A model generated the notes under the pieces. The model made no database searches, had not been told where the DNA came from, and saw only the letters and a list, made by a program, of their open reading frames with translations. This document shows positions 1-5,842 of a DNA stretch of 7,602 nucleotides, in pieces. The stretch comes from Streptococcus mitis. Its GTDB lineage: Bacteria > Bacillota > Bacilli > Lactobacillales > Streptococcaceae. Where the stretch lies: positions 1-7,602 of the forward strand of contig JAGZLW010000070.1 of NCBI GenBank assembly GCA_018364455.1, written 5' to 3'. A program made the position numbers and the translations under genes. Numbering within the stretch: position 1 is the first letter of the stretch; the number at the start of each line of letters is the position of its first letter.

Positions 1-77
1 AGTGGTTCGATTACAAACTTGCCATAATCTTTATTTTCATCAATTTTTGTTATATTTGGTTTTTCAAACTCGATCAT
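1..77 (-). CDS. rpoA: RNA polymerase subunit alpha, N-terminal fragment
   Basis: The alpha subunit dimerises to start assembly of RNA polymerase and contacts upstream promoter DNA and activators. Only the first 25 codons and two bases are in the window; the rest lies beyond the left edge. The visible residues start MIEFEKPNITKIDENKDYGKF and continue VIEP, a typical Gram-positive RpoA N-terminus. The ATG (75-77) is preceded by AAGAGGGAG at about 7 nt. Position after rpsK matches the alpha operon order, in which rplQ usually follows. The fragment is a window truncation, not a broken gene. Confidence 0.95.
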   Translation of the reverse strand, partial: MIEFEKPNITKIDENKDYGKFVIEP

Positions 78-119
78 TTAGTTACTCCCTCTTAAACGAA
101 AAGCAGTGTAATGCGATGA

Positions 120-503
120 TTATACACGGCGACGTTTTGGAGGACGAGCACCATTGTGTGGCACTGGAGTCACATCACGAATTGCTGTTACTTCAAGACC
201 AGCGGCAGCAAGCGCACGAATAGCTGACTCACGACCAGAACCTGGACCTTTTACAGTAACTTCAACTGATTTAAGACCGTGTTCTTGTGCAGATTTAGCA
301 GCAGCTTCAGAAGCCATTTGAGCAGCGAATGGTGTAGATTTACGAGAACCTTTGAAACCAAGAGCACCAGCTGATGACCAAGCAATTGCATTACCATGCA
401 CATCAGTAATCATAACAATAGTGTTATTAAATGTAGCGTGAATATGAGCAATACCAGATTCGATATTCTTTTTCACACGACGTTTACGTGTTGGTTTAGC
501 CAA
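120..503 (-). CDS. rpsK: 30S ribosomal protein S11
   Basis: S11 forms part of the 30S platform and the mRNA exit channel near the Shine-Dalgarno helix. The product is 127 residues with the family features: [20 protein letters not shown] (11-30), KGPGSGRE (85-92) and the basic C-terminus [17 protein letters not shown] (111-127). The start is TTG at 501-503: it carries the expected second codon for MAKPTRKRR and is served by AGGAGGT 7 nt upstream, with no better ATG in frame. TTG is uncommon for a highly expressed ribosomal protein and may trim its translation. rpoA follows after 42 nt. Confidence 0.96.
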
Positions 504-510
504 GACTTTT

Positions 511-517
511 ACCTCCT
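511..517 (-). promoter_or_regulatory. Strong ribosome binding site for the TTG start of rpsK
   Basis: AGGAGGT lies 7 nt before TTG. The strong Shine-Dalgarno compensates for the weak start codon and fixes the 127-residue product. The surrounding 20 bases (508-527) are identical to the rplE-rpsN junction. Confidence 0.8.
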
Positions 518-520
518 ATA

Positions 521-886
521 TTATTTTTTCTTACCAGCAATCGCAACAGCTTTACCTTTACGAGTGCGAGCGTTGTTTTTAGTGTTTTGTCCACGGACAG
601 GAAGTCCACGACGGTGACGGATACCACGGTATGAACCGATTTCCATCAAACGTTTGATGTTCAAGTTTACTTCACGACGAAGGTCACCTTCAACTTTGAT
701 TGCATCCACTTCACGACGGATAGCATCTTCTTGATCTGATGTAAGATCACGTACACGAACATCTTCTGAGATTCCAGCAGCAGCCAAAATTTTCTTAGAT
801 GTTGCAAGTCCGATACCATAAACATAAGTCAATGAGATTACTACGCGTTTGTCATTTGGAATGTCAACTCCAGCAATACGAGCCAT
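521..886 (-). CDS. rpsM: 30S ribosomal protein S13
   Basis: S13 is in the head of the 30S subunit, contacts the P-site tRNA and forms bridges to the 50S. The product is 121 residues, normal length. The N-terminal helix-two-turn-helix region contains [14 protein letters not shown] (21-34), and the signature [14 protein letters not shown] (87-100) is followed by [10 protein letters not shown] and a lysine-rich tail that reaches the P site. The ATG is preceded by AAAGGAGAAAAC. It is 17 nt after rpmJ, and its stop codon overlaps the leader of rpsK. Confidence 0.97.
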
Positions 887-903
887 GTTTTCTCCTTTCT
901 ATC

Positions 904-1020
904 TTATCCTTGACGTTGTTTGTGTTTTGGATTTGCTGGGCAAATTACCATAACACGACCATTACGACGAATAACTTTACAGTATTCGCAAATTGGTTTG
1001 ACCGATGGTCTTACTTTCAT
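904..1020 (-). CDS. rpmJ: 50S ribosomal protein L36, zinc-binding type
   Basis: L36 is the smallest 50S protein and stabilises 23S rRNA folding. Reading the minus strand from ATG at 1018-1020 gives 38 residues, starting [19 protein letters not shown] and ending HKQRQG, the exact family length. Cys11, Cys14, Cys27 and His33 form the zinc ribbon of the C+ type. Its start is preceded by GGAGGGAT. It lies between infA and rpsM, the standard alpha-operon place. Together with the zinc S14 in this operon, it makes two zinc-dependent ribosomal proteins. Confidence 0.97.
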
Positions 1021-1044
1021 TTCTTATCCCTCCAAGTTTTTCGA

Positions 1045-1263
1045 TTATTTAAAGCGGTAAGTGATACGTCCACGTGTCAAGTCATATGGACTCATTTCGA
1101 CAGTAACACGATCTCCCGCTAAAATACGAATATAGTTTTTACGAATTTTACCAGAAACTGTTGCTAAAATCTGATGTCCATTTTCAAGTTCAACCGTAAA
1201 CATTGCATTCGGCATTGTATCAACTACTTTGCCTTCAACTTCAATCACATCGTCTTTTGCCAC
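1045..1263 (-). CDS. infA: Translation initiation factor IF-1
   Basis: IF-1 binds the 30S A site during initiation and works with IF-2 and IF-3. The product is 72 residues, the family standard, with an OB (S1-like) fold running through most of the chain and the typical end SPYDLTRGRITYRFK. The start is GTG: GGAGGTG lies 7 nt upstream and MAKDDVIEVEG is the usual N-terminus. An in-frame upstream start would add 18 unrelated residues rich in Cys and Leu and was rejected. The gene has its own promoter, and the start codon sits in a hairpin loop. It is followed after 24 nt by rpmJ. Confidence 0.96.
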   Translation of the reverse strand: MAKDDVIEVEGKVVDTMPNAMFTVELENGHQILATVSGKIRKNYIRILAGDRVTVEMSPYDLTRGRITYRFK

Positions 1264-1270
1264 GCAAAAG
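1254..1270 (-). promoter_or_regulatory. Start-codon hairpin of infA
   Basis: On the mRNA strand CTTTTGC, GTG and GCAAAAG follow one another: a perfect 7-bp stem whose 3-nt loop is exactly the infA start codon (1261-1263). The 5' arm begins right after the Shine-Dalgarno GGAGGTG (1271-1277), so the whole spacer is in the stem. Half of the stem is coding (Ala-Lys codons), so chance pairing must be considered. If formed, it could control initiation. Confidence 0.5.
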
Positions 1271-1336
1271 CACCTCCATAAATTTCGATTCGATGCCTCT
1301 AGACACAGAGACAACAATTATAAGTCAGACTATCTC

Positions 1337-1365
1337 AGTATAACATTTGTAGCGGATTTTTGCAA
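1337..1365 (-). promoter_or_regulatory. Sigma-A type promoter upstream of infA
   Basis: On the minus strand, -35 TTGCAA (1360-1365) and -10 TATACT (1337-1342) are separated by exactly 17 nt, and TGT directly precedes the -10, giving an extended -10 (TGTTATACT). The predicted start near 1330 leaves a leader of about 67 nt before the infA GTG. This would let the alpha part (infA to rpoA and beyond) be expressed independently of the spc genes. A perfect TATAAT at 1317-1322 lies just downstream without a matching -35. Confidence 0.7.
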
Positions 1366-1379
1366 GTGTGAAAAACGCT

Positions 1380-2018
1380 TTATTTCAAATTTGTCAATAC
1401 TTTTTCGATATCTGTGAAGACATCATTGATATCTTGATTACCTTCGATGTCATGAACCAAACCTTTGGCACGGTAGTGAGCAATGATTGGTTCTCCTTGA
1501 GCAATATTCACATCCAAACGACGTTTCACTGTCTCAGGCTTATCATCTTCACGTTGGTAGTAATCTTCTTCCTTATAGTCAACTGGTGGGTTAAAGACCT
1601 TGTGGAAAGTTTCTCCAGTTACGCGGTGGATAATACGACCACTCAAACGTTCCAAGAGGCTATCTGGATTCACTTCAATGTTGATGACACCTTCTAGTTC
1701 AATGCCAAGTTCAGCCAATGTTTTGTCCAAGGCATGAGCTTGTTCGATTGTACGTGGGTAACCATCCAATAAGAATCCTGTTTCTTTAATATCATCTTGT
1801 GAAAGACGTTCTTTTACGATCCCATTTGTAACTTCATCAGGAACTAATTCACCCTTGTCAATATATGACTTAGCAAGAACACCCATTTCAGTTTGATTTG
1901 CCATAGCAGCACGGAACATATCACCTGTTGAGATATGTGCAACATGGAATTGTTCTACGATTTTTGCTGCTTGAGTTCCCTTACCTGCACCAGGTAAGCC
2001 CATAATCAAAAGATTCAT
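1380..2018 (-). CDS. adk: Adenylate kinase
   Basis: Adk interconverts ATP + AMP and 2 ADP in the cytoplasm. The product is 212 residues. It has the P-loop GLPGAGKGT (7-15), the AMP-binding region with STGDMFR (30-36), the family signature FLLDGYPRTIEQ (82-93) with catalytic Arg89, and Arg124, Arg128, Arg156 and Arg167 in expected positions. The long LID (about 127-159) is present but lacks the four cysteines that bind zinc in many Gram-positive enzymes; the HRVTGETFHKVFNPP pattern suggests a hydrogen-bonded LID, as in E. coli. The start has AAGGAGAT about 5-6 nt before ATG. The next gene is infA, with no map between. Confidence 0.97.
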   Translation of the reverse strand: MNLLIMGLPGAGKGTQAAKIVEQFHVAHISTGDMFRAAMANQTEMGVLAKSYIDKGELVPDEVTNGIVKERLSQDDIKETGFLLDGYPRTIEQAHALDKTLAELGIELEGVINIEVNPDSLLERLSGRIIHRVTGETFHKVFNPPVDYKEEDYYQREDDKPETVKRRLDVNIAQGEPIIAHYRAKGLVHDIEGNQDINDVFTDIEKVLTNLK

Positions 2019-2070
2019 GATTTGATCTCCTTATTTTATTTTTAAATAGAAGCAAAAAGTCTTTTCACCC

Positions 2071-2141
2071 CTATTTAAAAACAAAATAGAAGAGGGGAGA
2101 CCAAACTCTCACAAATGTCAGAGTTAAACCTCCACTCCCTC
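2071..2141. other. Nested stems in the adk leader
   Basis: GAGGGGAG (2092-2099) can pair with CTCCCTC (2135-2141) with one bulged G. This encloses an inner stem AACTCT/AGAGTT (2104-2109 with 2120-2125). A weaker AT stem CTATTT/AAATAG (2071-2076 with 2084-2089) lies nearer adk. Together with the 2142-2166 palindrome, these fill most of the 149-nt secY-adk spacer. No riboswitch or leader family was recognised. Confidence 0.4.
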
Positions 2142-2166
2142 AGCATTTACTGACTCAGTAAATACT
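2142..2166. other. Near-palindrome after secY
   Basis: ATTTACTGA (2145-2153) and TCAGTAAAT (2155-2163) are exact inverted repeats around one central base, with AG/CT pairs outside a C-A mismatch. It begins one base after the secY stop codon in transcription order. As RNA it would form a stem of about 8 bp with a 3-nt loop. No T tract follows, so it is not a typical terminator. A DNA-binding site is also possible, because the symmetry is nearly perfect. Confidence 0.6.
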
Positions 2167-2167
2167 T

Positions 2168-3478
2168 TTATTCTGTTCTATCCATGAAACCAACATACTT
2201 ACGTTTCAATAGGTAACCTTCCAATTGTTTGATTCCTTCAATACCTGTAGAGATAATGATCAAAAGACTGGTTCCTCCAAAAGCAACTGCTTCTGAAAGT
2301 CCGAAAACATCTTTTGCTACAATCGGTAAAATCGAAATCACACCAAGGAAGAGGGAACCAACAGTTGCAAGACGACGGAGAAGTTTAGACATATATTCTT
2401 CTGTACCTTTACCAGGACGAACTCCGTGGATATAGGCACCGCTCTTTTGTAGGTTCTCTGCCGCTTTCTCAGGATTAATCTGTACAAACGTATAGAAGAA
2501 TGTAAAGAGAATAATCAATAAAGCATACATAGCAATACCAGTTGGTGAAGTTGTTGCCAGCATTTCTTGTGCTGTTCTTACCCAAGCCCAATCATGACCT
2601 GTAGCGCTCAAAAACTGAAGAATAGCCGCAGGCGCTGCAGTAATCGAACTTGCGAAGATAACAGGGATAACTCCAGCAGGATTTACCTTCAAAGGAAGGT
2701 AAGAGCTAGATGGAGCACCTTGTGCAACCTTAGTATATTGGATTGGAATTTTGTATTCTGCTTGTTGAACATAAGTTGTAAAATAAATGATCAACAATAC
2801 AGTAATAATCAAAATGATTACGAAAATGATAGATGAGTTGATACGGCTACTTGGGACGTTCACAAAGTAGTCCACATAGATGCCCTGAATCATCTCTGGA
2901 ATTGAGGCAACAATCCCGGCAAAGATAATCATAGAAACACCATTTCCGTATCCCTTATCTGTAATTTGCTCTCCCAACCAAGTCACAATCATACTACCAG
3001 CTGTTAAGATGATACCAATCATGATAAAGACTTGTGGAGTAAGAGCTGTTTTCAACAATTGAGCTCCAGCCAAAGTATTAAAACCAGCTGTAATCCCGAT
3101 AGATTGCACAAAGGCTAGAACAAGAGCAATATAACGAGTAGCTTGATTTAATTTTCTTCGACCTACTTCCCCTTGTTTACCCCACTCTACAAATTTGGGT
3201 AAAATATCCATTTGCAAGAGTTGGACAACGATAGAGGCCGTAATGTAGGGACTAACACCAAGAGCAAAAACTGAGAAGTTTTTCATGGCATTCCCTGAGA
3301 CCAAGCTCAACATGTTTAAGAAGGATAATCCACTTAAAGCATTCAAGCTATTGGCATTCACACCAGGAACTGTAATGCTAGTTCCGATACGAAAGACCAA
3401 AACGATAAAAATTGTAAATAAAATTTTTGATCGAACTTGCTTGACTTTAAGAGCTTCTCTTAATAATTTAAAAAACAT
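2168..3478 (-). CDS. secY: Protein translocase subunit SecY
   Basis: SecY is the pore of the SecYEG channel in the cytoplasmic membrane, through which proteins are exported or inserted. The product has 436 residues and ten hydrophobic segments, roughly at 18-36, 66-88, 115-133, 149-168, 178-197, 216-236, 267-287, 313-333, 369-389 and 395-413. Both family signatures are present: GVSPYITASIVVQLL (74-88) and WLGEQITDKGYGNGVSMIIF (167-186). The cytoplasmic C5 loop keeps HGVRPG (351-356), including the arginine needed for SecA-driven transport in E. coli. The start has GAGGTG 6 nt upstream. This is the housekeeping SecY by its spc-operon location, not an accessory SecY2. Confidence 0.98.
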   Translation of the reverse strand: MFFKLLREALKVKQVRSKILFTIFIVLVFRIGTSITVPGVNANSLNALSGLSFLNMLSLVSGNAMKNFSVFALGVSPYITASIVVQLLQMDILPKFVEWGKQGEVGRRKLNQATRYIALVLAFVQSIGITAGFNTLAGAQLLKTALTPQVFIMIGIILTAGSMIVTWLGEQITDKGYGNGVSMIIFAGIVASIPEMIQGIYVDYFVNVPSSRINSSIIFVIILIITVLLIIYFTTYVQQAEYKIPIQYTKVAQGAPSSSYLPLKVNPAGVIPVIFASSITAAPAAILQFLSATGHDWAWVRTAQEMLATTSPTGIAMYALLIILFTFFYTFVQINPEKAAENLQKSGAYIHGVRPGKGTEEYMSKLLRRLATVGSLFLGVISILPIVAKDVFGLSEAVAFGGTSLLIIISTGIEGIKQLEGYLLKRKYVGFMDRTE

Positions 3479-3490
3479 AGGTCACCTCTC

Positions 3491-3931
3491 TTAGATGACT
3501 TCTACTGAACCACCTTTAGCAGTGATAGCTTCTTCAGCTGATTTAGAGAATTTAGCTGCTTTCACAGTCAATTTCTTAGTCAACTCACCGTTACCAAGAA
3601 CTTTAATACCTGATTTTTCAGCTTTAACAATTCCTGCTTCGATAAGAACAACTGGAGTAACTTCAGCACCATCTTCAAAGACGTTCAATTGGTCAAGGTT
3701 CACAATTGCGTATTCTTTAGCGTTGATGTTAGTGAATCCACGTTTTGGAAGACGACGGAACAATGGAGTTTGTCCACCTTCAAAACCAAGGCGAACTCCG
3801 CCACCGCTACGAGCTTTTTGACCTTTTTGACCACGACCAGATGTTTTACCGTTACCTGATGAAGTACCACGACCAACGCGGTTACGTACTTTACGAGAAC
3901 CTTCTGCAGGTTTCAATTCATGAAGTTTCAT
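3491..3931 (-). CDS. rplO: 50S ribosomal protein L15
   Basis: L15 binds 23S rRNA and is a late 50S assembly protein. The product is 146 residues, family length. The N-terminal third is a long basic, glycine-rich tail typical of L15 (GRGTSSGNGKTSGRGQKGQKARSGGG, residues 20-45). The C-terminal signature region begins IKVLGNGELTKKLTVKA (109-125). The ATG is preceded by AGAGGAGA. Its stop codon lies 12 nt from the secY start, within the secY ribosome binding region, so coupling to secY is likely. Confidence 0.97.
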   Translation of the reverse strand: MKLHELKPAEGSRKVRNRVGRGTSSGNGKTSGRGQKGQKARSGGGVRLGFEGGQTPLFRRLPKRGFTNINAKEYAIVNLDQLNVFEDGAEVTPVVLIEAGIVKAEKSGIKVLGNGELTKKLTVKAAKFSKSAEEAITAKGGSVEVI

Positions 3932-3961
3932 TTTTATTTTCTCCTCTTTTGTAAAATGCTA

Positions 3962-4003
3962 GCGCCGATAAGGGAGAAAAGGTTGTCTCCCCCATCAACT
4001 CGC
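3962..4003. other. Irregular stem-loop upstream of rplO
   Basis: GGGAGA (3972-3977) pairs with TCTCCC (3986-3991). The stem extends outward across a 2x2 internal loop to GAT/ATC (3967-3969 with 3994-3996) and then to GCG/CGC (3962-3964 with 4001-4003). Flanking bases CTAGC on one side and TATACGAC on the other resemble the conserved internal loop of the two long spacer elements, but the similarity is weak. Confidence 0.5.
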
Positions 4004-4012
4004 CTATACGAC

Positions 4013-4027
4013 GTCATCATAGATGAC
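4013..4027. other. Hairpin in rpmD-rplO spacer
   Basis: GTCATC/GATGAC, a perfect 6-bp stem with a 3-nt loop, lying between the 12-bp hairpin and the larger irregular stem nearer rplO. Confidence 0.5.
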
Positions 4028-4036
4028 TATATCTAG

Positions 4037-4070
4037 TTTTAGGGGATGGTATAGTGCACATCCCCTAAAA
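4037..4070. other. 12-bp perfect hairpin after rpmD
   Basis: TTTTAGGGGATG (4037-4048) pairs fully with CATCCCCTAAAA (4059-4070) around a 10-nt loop. It starts 5 nt after the rpmD stop codon in transcription order. The sequence after the stem is CTAGATATAG, with no T tract, so it is not a standard intrinsic terminator and rplO must be transcribed through it. It is the strongest simple hairpin in the window. Confidence 0.75.
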
Positions 4071-4075
4071 ATTCA

Positions 4076-4258
4076 TTAGTTTACTTCTTCAACTGTTACC
4101 AAGTGAGATACTGCTGTGATCATACCACGGATAGCAGCGTTATCTTCTTTAATAACAGAGCTGTTCAATTTGCCAAGTCCAAGTGCTACAACAGTTTTAC
4201 GTTGTGATGGAATGCGTCCGATTGGAGACTTAGTCAAAGTAATTTTAATTTGAGCCAT
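4076..4258 (-). CDS. rpmD: 50S ribosomal protein L30
   Basis: L30 is a small globular protein of the 50S subunit. The chosen ATG gives 60 residues starting MAQIKITLTKSPIGR, the standard bacterial N-terminus, and ending VTVEEVN. An 18-codon upstream extension in frame (hydrophobic, starting MLPFVVFQ) overlaps the end of rpsE, has no family resemblance, and was rejected. The start is preceded by AAAGGGGAT, close to a full Shine-Dalgarno, placed directly after the rpsE stop, which suggests coupled translation. Downstream lies a 144-nt hairpin-rich spacer before rplO. Confidence 0.95.
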   Translation of the reverse strand: MAQIKITLTKSPIGRIPSQRKTVVALGLGKLNSSVIKEDNAAIRGMITAVSHLVTVEEVN

Positions 4259-4271
4259 TTTATCCCCTTTC

Positions 4272-4766
4272 TTATGCCAAATCAGAAACTGAAATACCAC
4301 GAAGGGCAGCAACTTCTTCAGCGCGTTTCAATTGTTTCAAACCTTCAACAGTTGCACGAACAATGTTGATTGGAGTGTTAGAACCAAGTGATTTAGATGT
4401 AATATCTGCCACACCTGCCAATTCCACAACGGCACGAACTGCACCACCAGCGGCAACTCCAGAACCTTCTACAGCAGGTTTCAACAATACTTTAGCTCCA
4501 CCGAATTCTGAAAGAACTTCGTGTGGGATAGTTGTTCCAACCATAGGAACTTCGATCAAGTTTTTCTTAGCATCATCTACTGCTTTACGGATTGCTTCTG
4601 GAACTTCTTGAGCTTTACCAGTACCAAATCCTACGCGACCGTTGTGGTCACCAACAACAACAAGAGCTGCGAAACGAAGACGACGTCCACCTTTAACAAC
4701 TTTTGTAACACGGTTGACAGCAACTACGCGTTCTTCTAATTCAACTGCATTGTCTTTAAATGCCAT
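4272..4766 (-). CDS. rpsE: 30S ribosomal protein S5
   Basis: S5 lies at the back of the 30S subunit near the mRNA entry and affects decoding accuracy. The product is 164 residues. It has the N-terminal double-stranded RNA binding domain (about 9-72), including the NGRVGFGTGKAQEVPEAIRKA stretch (42-62), and the C-terminal S5 domain (about 90-155). The loop where spectinomycin resistance changes occur in other bacteria reads VVKGGRR (23-29) and looks wild type. The ATG is preceded by AGGAGG at about 10 nt. The rpmD ribosome binding site begins right after its stop codon. Confidence 0.97.
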   Translation of the reverse strand: MAFKDNAVELEERVVAVNRVTKVVKGGRRLRFAALVVVGDHNGRVGFGTGKAQEVPEAIRKAVDDAKKNLIEVPMVGTTIPHEVLSEFGGAKVLLKPAVEGSGVAAGGAVRAVVELAGVADITSKSLGSNTPINIVRATVEGLKQLKRAEEVAALRGISVSDLA

Positions 4767-4783
4767 TTTCTAGTGTCCTCCTA

Positions 4784-5140
4784 TTAGAATTTCAATCCGT
4801 TTTCACGAGCTGCATCAGCCAAAGCTTTCACACGTCCGTGATATAGATATCCACCGCGGTCGAACACCACTTCTGAAATACCTTTAGCGTTTGCACGTTC
4901 TGCAACGAGTTTACCGACAGCAACGGCTTGTTCAGTTTTAGTTCCTTTTGAAACTTCTTTGTCAAGAGTTGAAGCACTTGCGAGCGTTACACCCGCTACG
5001 TCATCAATCACTTGAGCGTAGATGCCTGTATTAGAACGGAATACGTTCAAACGTGGGCGATCAGCAGTTCCAGAGAGTTTTCCGCGAACGCGACGGTGGC
5101 GTTTTTGGCGGAGTTTGTTTTTATCTGGTTTTGAAATCAC
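4784..5140 (-). CDS. rplR: 50S ribosomal protein L18
   Basis: L18 binds 5S rRNA together with L5 and helps place it in the central protuberance. With the GTG start used here the product is 118 residues, beginning [17 protein letters not shown], the usual Gram-positive N-terminus. The conserved C-terminal block [18 protein letters not shown] (93-110) is present. The reading frame extends 13 codons upstream to an ATG, but that start lacks a good ribosome binding site, whereas the GTG has AGAGGTG 6 nt away. The non-ATG start may lower initiation. Confidence 0.95.
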
Positions 5141-5146
5141 AGTTTT

Positions 5147-5153
5147 CACCTCT
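5147..5153 (-). promoter_or_regulatory. Ribosome binding site fixing the rplR GTG start
   Basis: AGAGGTG ends 6 nt before GTG at 5138-5140. This decides the start in favour of the 118-residue form over the longer in-frame ATG. Confidence 0.8.
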
Positions 5154-5198
5154 TTAGTTTTAAATCGTGTGCTATGCACAAAGTTGGAAAATAGGTTG

Positions 5199-5217
5199 GT
5201 GGTTGAGAATCAACCAC
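5199..5217. other. Hairpin just after the rplF stop codon
   Basis: GTGGTTGA/TCAACCAC, a perfect 8-bp stem with a 3-nt loop, starting 6 nt after the rplF stop in transcription order. No T tract follows (the sequence continues CAACCTATTTTCC), so an intrinsic terminator is unlikely and transcription must continue into rplR. A role in protecting the 3' end after RNA processing is possible but unproven. Confidence 0.6.
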
Positions 5218-5223
5218 TCAACA

Positions 5224-5760
5224 TTATTTACCTGTTTTACCTTCTTTACGGCGAACGAATTCACCAACGTAACGGATACCTTTACCTTTATATGGTTCTG
5301 GTGAACGAAGGCTACGTACGTAAGCAGCTGTTTGACCAACTACTTCTTTTGAAATTCCGCTAACAACGATTGTTGTTGGGTTTGGAAGTTCAAAAGTAAT
5401 TCCTTCTGGAGCTTCAACTTCGTCTGGATGAGATTTACCAACAGCCAAAACAAGTTTAGATCCTTGAAGTTGTGCACGGTAACCAACCCCGCGCATTTCA
5501 AGTTCTTTCTTGAATCCTTCTGATACACCAACAACCATGTTGTTCAAAAGGGCACGAGTAGTTCCGTGGATAGTTTTCATTTCTTTTGAATCGTTTGGAC
5601 GGTGAAGAGTTACTTCAGTACCTTCCACACGGATTTCAATATCTTTTGAGAACTCACGAGTAAGTTCTCCTTTAGGTCCTTTTACAGTTACAACGTTGTC
5701 ATTGTTAGTGATTTCAACACCAGCAGGCAACACGATAACTTTATTACCAATACGTGACAT
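5224..5760 (-). CDS. rplF: 50S ribosomal protein L6
   Basis: L6 sits near the base of the L7/L12 stalk by the factor-binding site of the 50S subunit. The product is 178 residues, typical of the family, made of two similar alpha/beta domains (about 1-80 and 81-175). The L6 signature PEPYKGKGIRY is at 154-164 and the basic C-terminus EFVRRKEGKTGK is intact. The ATG follows AGGAGA at about 8 nt. It is separated from rpsH by the long structured spacer and from rplR by 83 nt containing a strong hairpin. Confidence 0.97.
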   Translation of the reverse strand: MSRIGNKVIVLPAGVEITNNDNVVTVKGPKGELTREFSKDIEIRVEGTEVTLHRPNDSKEMKTIHGTTRALLNNMVVGVSEGFKKELEMRGVGYRAQLQGSKLVLAVGKSHPDEVEAPEGITFELPNPTTIVVSGISKEVVGQTAAYVRSLRSPEPYKGKGIRYVGEFVRRKEGKTGK

Positions 5761-5786
5761 GTTTATTTTCTCCTGTTAAATTGTCA

Positions 5787-5799
5787 GGCCAGAAAGGCC
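5787..5799. other. GC-rich hairpin near rplF ribosome binding site
   Basis: GGCC/GGCC, 4 bp with a 5-nt loop. It lies about a dozen bases upstream of the rplF AGGAGA site and is also readable as a GGCCAG direct repeat. It is short, but the all-GC stem could influence ribosome access. Confidence 0.35.
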
Positions 5800-5814
5800 A
5801 GTTTTCACGGGGTT

Positions 5815-5832
5815 AAATCGATTTCTCGATTT
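5815..5832. other. Perfect hairpin in rpsH-rplF spacer
   Basis: AAATCGA/TCGATTT, 7 bp with a TTTC loop, sits just past element copy B in transcription order. It has no flanking T run on the minus strand. It occupies the same relative slot as the 6401-6413 hairpin in the neighbouring spacer. Confidence 0.5.
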
Positions 5833-5842
5833 GAAGGAACAT

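Noticed and set aside
1264..1317. Longer infA start adding 18 residues
   Set aside because: The GTG at 1261-1263 has a strong Shine-Dalgarno and gives the conserved 72-residue protein; the extension would begin upstream of that site and is unlike IF-1.
1317..1322. Perfect TATAAT on the minus strand as a second infA promoter
   Set aside because: No acceptable -35 at 16-18 nt; the upstream extended -10 promoter explains the region better.
2086..2114. Possible adk promoter (TTGTGA, 17 nt, TTCTAT on the minus strand)
   Set aside because: The -10 matches consensus at only three of six positions; too weak to list.
3908..3919. Match to the P1 arm (AGGTTTCAATTC) inside the start of rplO
   Set aside because: It is coding sequence for the conserved L15 N-terminus, with no partner arm nearby; coincidence.
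4037..4070. Intrinsic terminator after rpmD
   Set aside because: No T tract follows the stem on the minus strand and operon genes continue downstream.
5224..5534. Minus-strand out-of-frame open frames within rplF (about 5340-5534) and rplE (about 6873-7154)
   Set aside because: They are alternative-frame shadows of complete, conserved genes.
5787..5806. GGCCAG direct repeat as a CRISPR or tandem array
   Set aside because: Only two 6-nt units; no array, spacers or cas genes.
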